64,000 nt of DNA from Helicobacter cappadocius (lineage in GTDB: Bacteria > Campylobacterota > Campylobacteria > Campylobacterales > Helicobacteraceae), in contig NZ_JAUYZK010000001.1 in NCBI RefSeq assembly GCF_030688855.1, positions 226,143 through 290,142 of the forward strand, written 5' to 3'. A program made the translations under genes and the position numbers. The notes beneath the pieces were generated by a model. It ran no database searches, was not told the DNA's origin, and was given only the letters and a program-made list of their open reading frames with translations. The first letter of the stretch is position 1; each line of letters begins with the position of its first letter. Of this stretch, positions 42,926 through 51,808 are shown one piece after another.

Positions 42926-42931
42926 TATAGT
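42926..42931 (+). promoter_or_regulatory. Possible -10 of hydrogenase operon
   Basis: TATAGT within TTATATAGTA. A start near 42938 leaves about 44 nt before the hydA ATG, which has AAGGA upstream. Moderate match only. Confidence 0.35.
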
Positions 42932-42981
42932 AACTAATGGAAACGATTTCAAACTAACAAACACGACGCAAGGATAATCTT

Positions 42982-44148
42982 ATGGAACAACAAAACAAAG
43001 ACAAACGTCTGTATCAACAAATTTCCCAAAGGCTTCAAAAACTCTCAAAACTCGCCGCTCACAATGAGGATAAGGACCTTGTTAAGGAGATGAGTAAAAA
43101 AGGCATCGATAGGAGAGACTTTATGAAATGGGCAGGGATGATGACTGCTACATTAGCTCTTCCTGCTAGTTTTGCACCTCTGACCGCAAAAGCGGCTCAA
43201 ATAGCCAATCGTATTCCTGTGATTTGGCTACATATGGCAGAATGCACGGGTTGTAGTGAGAGTTTGCTTAGAACCGAAGATCCTAGTATCGATAGTGTTA
43301 TTTTTGATTATATTAACCTAGAATATCACGAAACCATTATGGCAGCCTCAGGTTATCAGGCAGAGCAAAATCTTAAAAATGCCATTGAAAAGCACAAAGG
43401 AAACTATATCTTGATGGTAGAAGGGGGGATTCCTCAAGGAACTGAATATTTTCTCACCATTGGAGCAGATGGGCGCACGGGAGCTCAAGAATGTAGAGAT
43501 GCCGCAGAGGGAGCGGCAGCTATCTTTGCTATAGGTACTTGTTCAAGTTTTGGAGGGGTTCAAGCAGCCTATCCAAATCCTTCAAATGCAAAACCTTTGA
43601 GCAAGATTATTAATAAACCTATCATTAATGTGCCTGGTTGTCCGCCAAGTGAGAAAAACATTATAGGAAATGTGATGTATTTTATCATGTTTGGGACATT
43701 ACCCGCTGTAGATGCCTATAATCGTCCGACTTGGGCATATGGTCATAGAATCCATGATCTTTGCGAGAGAAGAGGGCATTTTGATGCAGGAGAGTTTGTG
43801 CAAGAGTTTGGAGATGAAAATGCAAAAAATGGTTATTGTCTCTATAAGGTTGGATGCAAAGGACCTTATACCTTTAATAATTGTTCTAAGCTTCGTTTCA
43901 ATTCACATACAAGTTGGCCTATACAAGCAGGACACGGTTGTATAGGATGTTCAGAGCCAAATTTTTGGGATACAATGAGTCCTTTTGAAGAACCTATTGG
44001 AAACCGATTGTTTCATACTTCTTATGATGGCATAGGTGCAGACAAGACTGCCAATACGATCGGAACGACCATATTGGCAGCAACAGCAGTTGGAATTGCT
44101 GCTCACGCGGTGATTTCAAGTTTTGTAAAAAAAGAAGATGAGCAATAA
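42982..44148 (+). CDS. hydA: NiFe hydrogenase small subunit
   Basis: This iron-sulfur electron-transfer subunit belongs to the group 1 membrane uptake hydrogenase, exported folded by Tat. The twin-arginine motif RRDFMKW is at residues 44-50 after an unusually long N-region, followed by MMTATLALPASFAPLTAKAA. Cluster cysteines are in AECTGCSESLLR, AIGTCSSFGGV, NVPGCPPSEKN and the C-terminal cluster segments (CERRGHFDAGEF, CLYKVGCKGPYTFNNCS, QAGHGCIGCSEPNFWD). A C-terminal helix (TTILAATAVGIAAHAVISSF) anchors it. Length is 388. Confidence 0.97.
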   Translation: MEQQNKDKRLYQQISQRLQKLSKLAAHNEDKDLVKEMSKKGIDRRDFMKWAGMMTATLALPASFAPLTAKAAQIANRIPVIWLHMAECTGCSESLLRTEDPSIDSVIFDYINLEYHETIMAASGYQAEQNLKNAIEKHKGNYILMVEGGIPQGTEYFLTIGADGRTGAQECRDAAEGAAAIFAIGTCSSFGGVQAAYPNPSNAKPLSKIINKPIINVPGCPPSEKNIIGNVMYFIMFGTLPAVDAYNRPTWAYGHRIHDLCERRGHFDAGEFVQEFGDENAKNGYCLYKVGCKGPYTFNNCSKLRFNSHTSWPIQAGHGCIGCSEPNFWDTMSPFEEPIGNRLFHTSYDGIGADKTANTIGTTILAATAVGIAAHAVISSFVKKEDEQ

Positions 44149-44158
44149 GGAGCAAAAC

Positions 44159-45895
44159 ATGACAAAACGAATAGTAGTAGATCCAATCACAAGAATAGAG
44201 GGGCATTTGAGAATAGAGGTGATTGTAGATGAAAATAATGTAATCCAAGATGCTTTTTCTTCATCCACTCTTTTTAGGGGGTTGGAGACAATTATCAAAA
44301 ATCGCGATCCTCGAGATGCTGGTTTTATAGCACAGAGGATTTGTGGGGTTTGTACCTATTCTCATTATAAAGCTGGTATTAGTGCTGTTGAAGATGCATT
44401 GGGTATCACACCTCCTTTGAATGCACAGCTAGTGAGAAGTTTGATGAATATTGCTCTGATTTTGCACGATCATGTCGTGCATTTCTATACCTTACATGGA
44501 CTTGATTGGTGTGATATTACCTCTGCACTCAAGGCCGATCCAGCAAAGGCCGCAAAGATTGCATTCAAATACACAGATTATCCTTTATCAGCAGGTGAAG
44601 ATGAACTTAAAGCAGTTCAAAAAAGAGTGAGTGATTTTGTTAAACAAGGTGCTCTAGGACCTTTTAATAATGGTTATTGGGGACATAAAACCTATCATTT
44701 TTCCCCCGAACAAAATTTAATTGTTCTCTCGCATTATCTAAAACTTCTTGAAATTCAAAGAGAGGCCGCAAAAATGACAGCTATTTTTGGGGCAAAACAA
44801 CCTCATCCTCAAAGCCTTACTGTGGGGGGAATTACTTCTGTAATGGATGTGTTAGATCCTACTAGACTTGCAGAATGGAAGTCCAAATTTGAAAAAGTTG
44901 CTGATTTTGTTAATCGTGCTTATTGGCCTGATCTTATTATGGCAGGGAATGAGTTCAAAAATGAACAATCTGTTACAAAAGGTTGTGGATTGACAAATTT
45001 TATTGCACATGAAGAGATTCTTATTGGCAAAGGACAAAATCTCTTGAGTTCGGGTATTGTGCTTGATGGCGACATCAGTAAATTAATCCCTATTGATGAA
45101 AACCTTATCAAAGAAGAGGTTACTAATTCATGGTATACCTATGAAAACACAGAGGAAACTCAACTTCAACCCTATGATGGACAAACCAATCCAAAATACA
45201 CAGGCTTTAAAGATGGCCAAAGTATTGGTCCTGATGGAAAACTCATTGATACAAAATTACTTGATTTGAAAGGGAAATATTCATGGATCAAGTCTCCTAG
45301 ATATGATGGGGTGCCTATGGAGGTCGGACCTTTAGCAGCTGTTGTTGTTGGACTTGCAGCAAAAAATCCTTACATTACACCTGTAGCTACTAGGTTTTTA
45401 AAGGAATCAGGATTACCATTAAATGCTCTTTTTAGCACACTTGGAAGAACTGCAGCTAGATGTATTGAAGCTAAAGTAATAATAGATAATGGTTTGAAAA
45501 CCTTGGATGCACTGATAGAAAATCTGAAGTCCGACAAAGAAACTTGTGCTCCTTATGTGATTGATAAAAATAAAGAATATAAAGGCAGATATATAGGTCA
45601 AGTTCCAAGAGGAATGTTGAGCCATTGGGTGAGAATCAAAAATGGCGTAGTTGAAAACTATCAAGCTGTCGTTCCTTCGACTTGGAATGCAGGTCCAAGA
45701 GACTCAAAAGGTCAAAAAGGACCTTATGAAATGAGTTTGATTGGCACAAAAATAGCTGATATTACAAAACCTTTAGAAATTATTAGGACTATCCACTCCT
45801 TTGACCCTTGTATAGCTTGTTCTGTGCATTTAATGGATGCTAAGGGAAATAAAATCAGTGAATACAAAGTAGATCCTGCATTCGCAAGAATCTAA
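44159..45895 (+). CDS. hydB: NiFe hydrogenase large subunit
   Basis: This catalytic subunit oxidises H2. The nickel site is formed by RICGVCTYSH near the N-terminus and DPCIACSVH near the C-terminus. The 20 or so residues after that histidine are the extension cut by the maturation protease HydD. I use ATG 44159 behind AAGGAG, giving MTKRIVVDPITRIEGHLR and 578 residues, the H. pylori length; an in-frame ATG at 44138 overlaps hydA and lacks support. In Helicobacter this enzyme uses gut-derived H2 as an energy source. Confidence 0.98.
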   Translation: MTKRIVVDPITRIEGHLRIEVIVDENNVIQDAFSSSTLFRGLETIIKNRDPRDAGFIAQRICGVCTYSHYKAGISAVEDALGITPPLNAQLVRSLMNIALILHDHVVHFYTLHGLDWCDITSALKADPAKAAKIAFKYTDYPLSAGEDELKAVQKRVSDFVKQGALGPFNNGYWGHKTYHFSPEQNLIVLSHYLKLLEIQREAAKMTAIFGAKQPHPQSLTVGGITSVMDVLDPTRLAEWKSKFEKVADFVNRAYWPDLIMAGNEFKNEQSVTKGCGLTNFIAHEEILIGKGQNLLSSGIVLDGDISKLIPIDENLIKEEVTNSWYTYENTEETQLQPYDGQTNPKYTGFKDGQSIGPDGKLIDTKLLDLKGKYSWIKSPRYDGVPMEVGPLAAVVVGLAAKNPYITPVATRFLKESGLPLNALFSTLGRTAARCIEAKVIIDNGLKTLDALIENLKSDKETCAPYVIDKNKEYKGRYIGQVPRGMLSHWVRIKNGVVENYQAVVPSTWNAGPRDSKGQKGPYEMSLIGTKIADITKPLEIIRTIHSFDPCIACSVHLMDAKGNKISEYKVDPAFARI

Positions 45896-45907
45896 AGGAG
45901 GGCTAAA

Positions 45908-46606
45908 ATGAAAAACTCAATCAATTCAGGCAAAAAAGATTTCCAAGCTTATGAGGAATTTTCTGGTCTAACTAGGATATTCCACTGGATAAGAGCATTT
46001 GCTATTTTTGGGTTGATGTTCACAGGTTTTTATATTGCCTTCCCATTTTTACAAGCCGAACCTAGTTCTACGCCCACACATTTTTTACAAGCCTATGTTA
46101 GGAGTTGGCATTTATTCTTGGGATTTGCACTTATTGGAGTGTCTATTTTTAGACTTTATCTTTTTATATTTGATAGGCAAAGTCATCCTGAAAGGATTTC
46201 TTTTGCAGCTTGTCTCTCTCCTAAAATATGGATAGATCAGATTAAGGTCTATTTATTTTTAGGAAAACATCCACATATAAAAGGTGCTTATAATCCTCTG
46301 CAGTTTGTAACTTATTTTGCTTTGGCTTTACTTGTTTTGATTATCTCTATTACAGGGGTTGTCTTGTATTACAATGTTTATCATAATGGCTTAGGTGCTA
46401 TTTTGCAAACTTTTTTTAAGTGGTTTGAAGTGATGTGTGGTGGACTTGCAAATGTGCGTTTGATTCATCATATTGCAACTTGGGGTTTTGTTATTTTTAT
46501 TCCGGTACATATCTATATGGTTGTGTGGAATTCTTTGAGATATCCAAATGGCGGGGCTGATGCTATGATAAGTGGAATTAGATATAAAAAAGATATAAAA
46601 ATTTGA
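45908..46606 (+). CDS. hydC: NiFe hydrogenase cytochrome b subunit
   Basis: This membrane subunit passes electrons from HydA to the quinone pool. The 232 residues hold about four transmembrane helices (AFAIFGLMFTGFYIAFPF, HLFLGFALIGVSIFRLYLF, FVTYFALALLVLIISITGVVLY, IHHIATWGFVIFIPVHIYMVV). Histidines suited to haem b are in IFHWIR, SWHLFLG, LIHHIATWG and IPVHIY. AAAGGAGG precedes the ATG. It overlaps hydD by four bases. Confidence 0.95.
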   Translation: MKNSINSGKKDFQAYEEFSGLTRIFHWIRAFAIFGLMFTGFYIAFPFLQAEPSSTPTHFLQAYVRSWHLFLGFALIGVSIFRLYLFIFDRQSHPERISFAACLSPKIWIDQIKVYLFLGKHPHIKGAYNPLQFVTYFALALLVLIISITGVVLYYNVYHNGLGAILQTFFKWFEVMCGGLANVRLIHHIATWGFVIFIPVHIYMVVWNSLRYPNGGADAMISGIRYKKDIKI

Positions 46607-47139
46607 ATATCTTAGTCTTAGGTATAGGTAATATTCTTTTTGGAGATGAAGGAATAGGCGTTCATCTCTCCAATCTTTTAAAACTCAATTATACTTTTAG
46701 CGGAGAACATCAGGTTGATATTATTGATGGTGGGACTATGGCACAAATGCTTATTCCTATCATCACTTCTTATGATAGGGTTCTGATACTTGATTGTGTC
46801 AGCGTGGAAAAAGAACAAATTGGAGAAGTGTATTATTTTGACTTTGATAATGTACCAGATTGCATTACTTGGGCAGGGAGTGCTCATGAGGTTGAAATGC
46901 TTCAGACACTCAAATTAACACAGCTTTTAGGAGATTTACCTCCTGTAAAGATTATTGGCATTGTTCCAGAAGTCATAGGTGAAGACACTGCATTCAGGTT
47001 ATCTAGCGAAATTTTGAAGGGTGCTGTTTTGGCGGAAAAATTAGCTATCAAATATTTAGAAGAACTTGGAGTTCAGGTTCAAAAAACAGATTTTAGAGAC
47101 CTCCAAGACATTGCTAATTTTTCCTTTAAAGGCTATTGA
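46603..47139 (+). CDS. hydD: Hydrogenase maturation protease
   Basis: HydD cleaves the C-terminal extension of HydB after nickel insertion. VLGIGNILFGDEGIGVHL is the family signature with nickel-binding Glu. DIIDGGTMAQ, ILDCVSV and GSAHEVEM (histidine ligand) follow. Length 178. The start is TTG at 46603, inside the hydC stop; ribosome binding is weak, so translation probably depends on coupling. Confidence 0.95.
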   Translation: MNILVLGIGNILFGDEGIGVHLSNLLKLNYTFSGEHQVDIIDGGTMAQMLIPIITSYDRVLILDCVSVEKEQIGEVYYFDFDNVPDCITWAGSAHEVEMLQTLKLTQLLGDLPPVKIIGIVPEVIGEDTAFRLSSEILKGAVLAEKLAIKYLEELGVQVQKTDFRDLQDIANFSFKGY

Positions 47140-48803
47140 TGATATTTGAATTTGTTTTTTCAGCCTCTAAGGCTATTTCTTGCAATAACGGATTCATATC
47201 TATTTTGCACACCAAAGCCCAAAATCGGGCATTAAGATTTGCTGATAAATTTCAGAACTCACAAAATAACACTTTGTATTCATTTTTTATTGATTGCGAT
47301 CCCAAAGATGCTTTGGATTTTGCAGATGAGATTTCAAAAACTCTACCTTCATCCATCTGGTTTAATTTTATAGAGCTTAAAAATCCTGAAAATCCGGGCA
47401 TCAAAAAATGGCATAAAGTTTCTACTAGATCTGTAGATTTTTTGGATGTTTTGACGACAAAAGACATATTAGATAGTCAATCTTCAAAATTTTGCGATGT
47501 ATTCAAATGGGTGAAATCCATAGAATTTTTGGGAAAACCTATAGACGATGTTTTTAGCCTCAAACATAGCTTAAAAGATATAGCTACTAGGCTCAAAAAT
47601 GCTGAAAGTGTGAATATAAAAACCTCCAGAGGGATCAAAGAGTTATCCATAAATTCCAAAACTTCAGATGTTATGTTTTGGGATATTTCAAATCTTTTTA
47701 CTTATATGCGTGTGGATAGGATTCAGTCCGAAGTTTTAGCTAGTTATGAAAAACCAAAGATGAAACTCTGTCCTAAAGAAGTTTTTACTCCATCCTTATT
47801 GCAGAGCGAAGAAAATTTTGAGCTTAAAGCTAGTCTTCCTTTTGATCTAGTGTTGTCACTTTTGGGTATATTTGCTCTTGAACTTGAAATTGGCTATGTT
47901 TTTTTGAAGGATGTTAAAAAATCTCAGATTTGTTTGAGTTATGAATGCTATAATATTGCTAAGGAACAAGAGATTGTTGTGAGTAAAGATGGAATCATTA
48001 TTGATACAACGATTTCAAAAAAATCTAAAAGTATCCTTGATATTATTGATAAACATTTTGAAGATGAAATACCCAAAAAAAATACGCATTCAGATGAACT
48101 GAATGGATATTCCAAAAAAAGTACTCCTCCTTTAAATCATCAAAAACTCATTGTATTTTTAAGCAAAACTCACCCGACAAATATTCTTATCAAAGATGAT
48201 AAAAACATAAAATCCCTTTTTCCTATCCAATATGATAACAATCCAAAAAACATTCTTGATAATATCAAGAAAAATTATAAAAGCGGAGATAAATTGATTG
48301 CAAATTTTGAGAAAACTTTCCCAAATCTTTTCTCAGCTATTAATTCTCTTTCAGATAATCCTAGTGAAACAAACAATCTCATTGATATATTCTCGAGTGC
48401 TTCGTATATATTAGGCTATACTTCAGAATTTAATACAAAAAATGAGAAGATACTCAACAATGCAAAAAAATTTCTTCGAGACAAGGGGCCTAGAATAGAT
48501 TTTAAACTCCAAAAGATTGGTGATGAGGTCTGTTTGGATTATCCTAAGATATTGAGATCTTCGATGAGTTTCAGGATAGCTGGACTTGATGAGGCGACTT
48601 TGAGTTATGGTTTTGTAGATTCTATGGCGGAGTTTTTGGGGAATTTTGTTCGAGATGCGACGATGAATTTCAATATAAAAAGAATTTTAATTTGCGGAAA
48701 TATGCTAGATGAGAAGATTTTTTTAGATAAAATTTTACACTATCTTCCAAAGAATATAGATCTTATGCTCCCCAAAGAGGGGTATATAGATTATAAAAGC
48801 TAA
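47139..48803 (+). CDS. hydE: HydE, hydrogenase operon protein of Helicobacter type
   Basis: This 554-residue protein lies at the fifth position of the hyd operon, as in H. pylori, where HydE is needed for hydrogenase activity. I see no radical-SAM cluster motif, so it is not the FeFe-hydrogenase HydE. Part of the sequence recalls HypF-type segments: a mid-protein SLPFDLVLSLLGIFALELE and a C-terminal RILICGNMLDEKIFLDKIL. The central region (340-400) is low in complexity. I choose ATG 47139 (TGATG overlap with hydD, AAAGG upstream) over TTG 47136. The exact biochemical role is unknown. Confidence 0.8.
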   Translation: MIFEFVFSASKAISCNNGFISILHTKAQNRALRFADKFQNSQNNTLYSFFIDCDPKDALDFADEISKTLPSSIWFNFIELKNPENPGIKKWHKVSTRSVDFLDVLTTKDILDSQSSKFCDVFKWVKSIEFLGKPIDDVFSLKHSLKDIATRLKNAESVNIKTSRGIKELSINSKTSDVMFWDISNLFTYMRVDRIQSEVLASYEKPKMKLCPKEVFTPSLLQSEENFELKASLPFDLVLSLLGIFALELEIGYVFLKDVKKSQICLSYECYNIAKEQEIVVSKDGIIIDTTISKKSKSILDIIDKHFEDEIPKKNTHSDELNGYSKKSTPPLNHQKLIVFLSKTHPTNILIKDDKNIKSLFPIQYDNNPKNILDNIKKNYKSGDKLIANFEKTFPNLFSAINSLSDNPSETNNLIDIFSSASYILGYTSEFNTKNEKILNNAKKFLRDKGPRIDFKLQKIGDEVCLDYPKILRSSMSFRIAGLDEATLSYGFVDSMAEFLGNFVRDATMNFNIKRILICGNMLDEKIFLDKILHYLPKNIDLMLPKEGYIDYKS

Positions 48804-48811
48804 GGCCCATT

Positions 48812-50059
48812 GTGCATGTAAATAATCTGGATTTTATTGAAAATCAAACAAATAATGCAGATACTTTTATCAAAGAAGTCTATAGCGGAAAGGTTACAAA
48901 CCTCGCTATCATCGAAGTAGAGAATTTTAATGGAATAGGCATTGTTTATGGGATTAAAGCTGTTATCGAAATGATCGGAAACTTTGCATTACATGCGAGA
49001 AATTTTTTTTCTAGCGAGTATGAAATATATACTTTGGGTTTTGGCATGTTTGCGATTACCACAGATTCTAGAGTTTTTCTTAACCCATTTGTCGATAAAG
49101 TTAACAGTTTCAATGATTTTTTTATCAAACACGAATTTTCCATCAATAAAAAAGTAAAAATTTCTTTGGGTCTATACATAGGAATATCTTCAAAATATAC
49201 ACTCAGAGGGACTTTTAAATATCGTTTTGATGTCTTAAAAGAGGCTTTTTGTGCTTTATTGGACACAAAAAATTCGCATCAGCATTTGATTGTCTATAAT
49301 AAAACCCAAACTAGTCTCAAAGACATTCAAGAAAATATCAAAATCACCAAGCTAGTCTATCAAGCTTTTAGTGAAGATGTTTTGATACCTTATTTTCAGC
49401 CTATTGTTGATATTAATACTGGAAAAATTTTTAAATACGAAACTCTCATTAGAATCCACACAAGCAAAAATGAAATATTTTATCCCAAGGATTTTTTGCA
49501 AGTGCTCAAAAAAACAGCTATTTATTCCCGTGCTATCAAGCAAGTTATAAAAAAATCCATTAATATTGCTGTTTTAAAAAACATCAATATTACGATAAAT
49601 CTCGGGATGATTGATATTGAATATACAGATATTGCTCAATGGCTACTTGAAGAAATACAAAAAAATAAATTAGGTGAACGTATCACTATAGAAATCACAG
49701 AACATGAGAGGAGTAAAAATTTTTCCTCTCTTGTGGAGTATTTTAATGCAGTGCGAAAAACCGGAGCACAGATTGCACTAGATGATTTTGGTTGCGGTTA
49801 TTCAAACCTTGAAATATTAATGCATATTCCACTAAATTTCATCAAAATTGATGGAAGTTTTGTTGTAAATATTGATACAGATAAACATAAAGCACAGATT
49901 GTCTCTGGGATTGTCAAATTTGCAAAAGCACTCAACATACAAACTGTTGCTGAATTTGTTAGTACAAAAGAAATCTACAACAAAGTCAAAGCGTTAGGTG
50001 TAGATTATGTGCAGGGATATTTCACAGGAAAACCTATAAAATTTGATGAAATATGTTAA
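48812..50059 (+). CDS. Degenerate GGDEF plus EAL domain protein
   Basis: This 415-residue soluble protein has an N-terminal part (25-160) that resembles a GGDEF domain. The signature position reads GFGMF (76-80), so no cyclase activity is expected. Residues 185-412 form an EAL domain: KYETLIRI (ETL at 210-212), NLGMID, EITEHE, LDDFGCGYSN (324-331), FIKIDGSF, VAEFV and QGYFTGKP. Most metal and catalytic residues persist, although EGVE is EFVS. It may hydrolyse or only sense cyclic di-GMP. The start is GTG 48812, eight bases after hydE, so it may be the last gene of the hydrogenase operon. H. pylori lacks such proteins. Confidence 0.88.
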   Translation: MHVNNLDFIENQTNNADTFIKEVYSGKVTNLAIIEVENFNGIGIVYGIKAVIEMIGNFALHARNFFSSEYEIYTLGFGMFAITTDSRVFLNPFVDKVNSFNDFFIKHEFSINKKVKISLGLYIGISSKYTLRGTFKYRFDVLKEAFCALLDTKNSHQHLIVYNKTQTSLKDIQENIKITKLVYQAFSEDVLIPYFQPIVDINTGKIFKYETLIRIHTSKNEIFYPKDFLQVLKKTAIYSRAIKQVIKKSINIAVLKNINITINLGMIDIEYTDIAQWLLEEIQKNKLGERITIEITEHERSKNFSSLVEYFNAVRKTGAQIALDDFGCGYSNLEILMHIPLNFIKIDGSFVVNIDTDKHKAQIVSGIVKFAKALNIQTVAEFVSTKEIYNKVKALGVDYVQGYFTGKPIKFDEIC

Positions 50060-50086
50060 AATCACAGAAAAAGGTTACTGAAAAAT

Positions 50087-50452
50087 ATGAGATTTGAAAT
50101 GCTTCATAGCAAAATACATCGTGCAAAAGTCACTGATGCTAACCTCAATTATGTAGGTTCTATCACTATTGATTCCCATCTTGCCAAAAATGCGGATTTA
50201 TTTGAAGGTATGAAGGTAGAGATATTGAACATCAATAATGGTGAACGTTTTAGCACTTATGTAATTTTTGGCACTCCTTCTTCTGGAGAAATCTGCCTCA
50301 ATGGAGCAGCTGCTAGAAAAGTCCAGATAGGAGATATTATTATTATCGTTGCTTATGGAAGCTATGAAAAATCAGAATTACCCTCTTATCGTCCTACTAT
50401 TGTGATGGTAGATGAGCAAAATAAAATATTATCTATAAAAAACGAGGTGTGA
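50087..50452 (+). CDS. panD: Aspartate 1-decarboxylase proenzyme
   Basis: PanD makes beta-alanine for pantothenate. It is a self-cleaving pyruvoyl enzyme; the Gly24-Ser25 bond lies in [35 protein letters not shown] and [12 protein letters not shown] are typical, as is the 121-residue length. It is the first of a tightly packed run with ybaB and the PDZ gene, in the same order as H. pylori. Confidence 0.97.
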   Translation: MRFEMLHSKIHRAKVTDANLNYVGSITIDSHLAKNADLFEGMKVEILNINNGERFSTYVIFGTPSSGEICLNGAAARKVQIGDIIIIVAYGSYEKSELPSYRPTIVMVDEQNKILSIKNEV

Positions 50453-50453
50453 A

Positions 50454-50759
50454 ATGTTTGATCCTGAACAACTAAACGGACTTTTTGGAAATATGCAAAA
50501 AGAACTAGCTGGTATGGAAGAAAAGGCAAAAGAAACTACCCTAACTTCCAAAAGTGGAGGAGGGCTTGTGAGTGTGAGCGTAAATGGAGCTGGAGAGCTA
50601 GTAGATATAGATATTGACAATAGTCTTCTTGAGGACAAAGAATCTTTACAAATTCTACTTATCAGTGCTATCAATGATGCTTACAAAAGCGTAGAAGAGA
50701 ATAAAAAATCAATGGCTATGCAAATGCTAAGTGGCCTCAATCCATTTGGAAATCAATAA
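50454..50759 (+). CDS. ybaB: Nucleoid-associated protein YbaB/EbfC
   Basis: This 101-residue dimeric DNA-binding protein has an N-terminal helix (MFDPEQLNGLFGNMQKELAG). The conserved SGGGLVSVSVNGAGELVDIDID strand-turn region and a C-terminal helix (LLISAINDAYKSVEENKKSM) follow. It coats DNA and may bind curved or palindromic sites. It starts one base after panD and shares one base with the PDZ gene start. Confidence 0.93.
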   Translation: MFDPEQLNGLFGNMQKELAGMEEKAKETTLTSKSGGGLVSVSVNGAGELVDIDIDNSLLEDKESLQILLISAINDAYKSVEENKKSMAMQMLSGLNPFGNQ

Positions 50760-51808
50760 TGCCTAGGGGCTTTTTTAAGATTTTATTACCTGCTATTTTT
50801 TTTAGTGGAGTTTTTGGGTATGATTTTTCTCACTGTATCACTTACTACAACCAAGCCACAATACCTACTCAAAATTCCCGTTCTGTTTCGATAAAAACCT
50901 CAAAAGGTCCTTTAGAGATAGTTTTTTCTCCTACTCTTCCACAGGGTTTAAAAATACTAAAATCAGATCCATTTGTGGGTTTGTATATTGTGCAGGGAAA
51001 AAAACCACATTATTCTTATCAGTTTAAAAATATTGATTCTTATGCTAAAAATAGAGAACTTTCAGCCATTGCTCTAAGATATTCCAAAAAAGGCAAGATT
51101 TTAGCATATCAAAAAGGTTTTATCGATTATGCAGAATTTTCTTCTCCTATTCCTAGAAATGGTGTAATTAGTAATATATGCTATCAGATTTATGGGCTAG
51201 GAGTAGGTGGAAGATATTTTATTGACAAAAAATATTTAGACAGATTTTTGAGTGAAAAATCAGCTTATTATGGAGATATTGGTGTCAGGGTTATTCAAAA
51301 AGACAAATACATTCTTGTGCGTCAAGTTGATCCATTTTTTCAGGATAATCCATTTTTATCAGGAGATGTGATTTTATCCATTAATGGAAAAAATATCAAT
51401 TCTTATGGAGATTTTGAATGGACATTGAGCAATCTTCCATACAAAAAACCCGCACAAATTGAGATATTAAGAAATACTCAAAAACAAAAATTGAATGTTG
51501 TTGTTGATAAACGTTATGGAGGATTTTTACTCCCAGATACTTTTTTGGAGAGATTTGGTATTGTGCTAGACAAAACTCTGACCATCACCGATATTGACGA
51601 AAATTCAAAAGAAAAATTAAACTTAAAGATAGGCGATCAAATCATTTGGATTAACGACAAGCCTGTGTTGAAAAATACCGATGATTCCACCCAAAAAGCA
51701 AATGATTCTCTTAGAAGTGCTTTGACTCAAGCAGGGTTAAATAAAAATATGGAAATTTTGATTATGCGAAGTGGCTTAGAACTTCGTTTAAAGTTGCAGG
51801 AAGAATAA
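50759..51808 (+). CDS. Exported PDZ-domain protein
   Basis: This 349-residue protein has a signal peptide (FKILLPAIFFSGVFG), then a beta-rich region. A PDZ-like domain covers about residues 185-250 (GVRVIQKDKYILVRQVDPFFQDNPFLSGDVILSINGKNINSYGDFEW) and a second PDZ-like part residues 275-345 (FGIVLDKTLTITDIDENS...LKIGDQIIWINDKPV). It has no protease domain, so it probably recruits partners in the periplasm. Two cysteines (HCITYY and NICYQI) may pair. The homologue in H. pylori is at the same place after ybaB. Its stop touches the ispA start. Confidence 0.85.
   Translation: MPRGFFKILLPAIFFSGVFGYDFSHCITYYNQATIPTQNSRSVSIKTSKGPLEIVFSPTLPQGLKILKSDPFVGLYIVQGKKPHYSYQFKNIDSYAKNRELSAIALRYSKKGKILAYQKGFIDYAEFSSPIPRNGVISNICYQIYGLGVGGRYFIDKKYLDRFLSEKSAYYGDIGVRVIQKDKYILVRQVDPFFQDNPFLSGDVILSINGKNINSYGDFEWTLSNLPYKKPAQIEILRNTQKQKLNVVVDKRYGGFLLPDTFLERFGIVLDKTLTITDIDENSKEKLNLKIGDQIIWINDKPVLKNTDDSTQKANDSLRSALTQAGLNKNMEILIMRSGLELRLKLQEE

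Noticed and set aside
47139..48803. HydE as the radical-SAM maturase of FeFe hydrogenase
   Set aside because: No CX3CX2C motif; the operon encodes a NiFe enzyme and the position matches the unrelated Helicobacter HydE.
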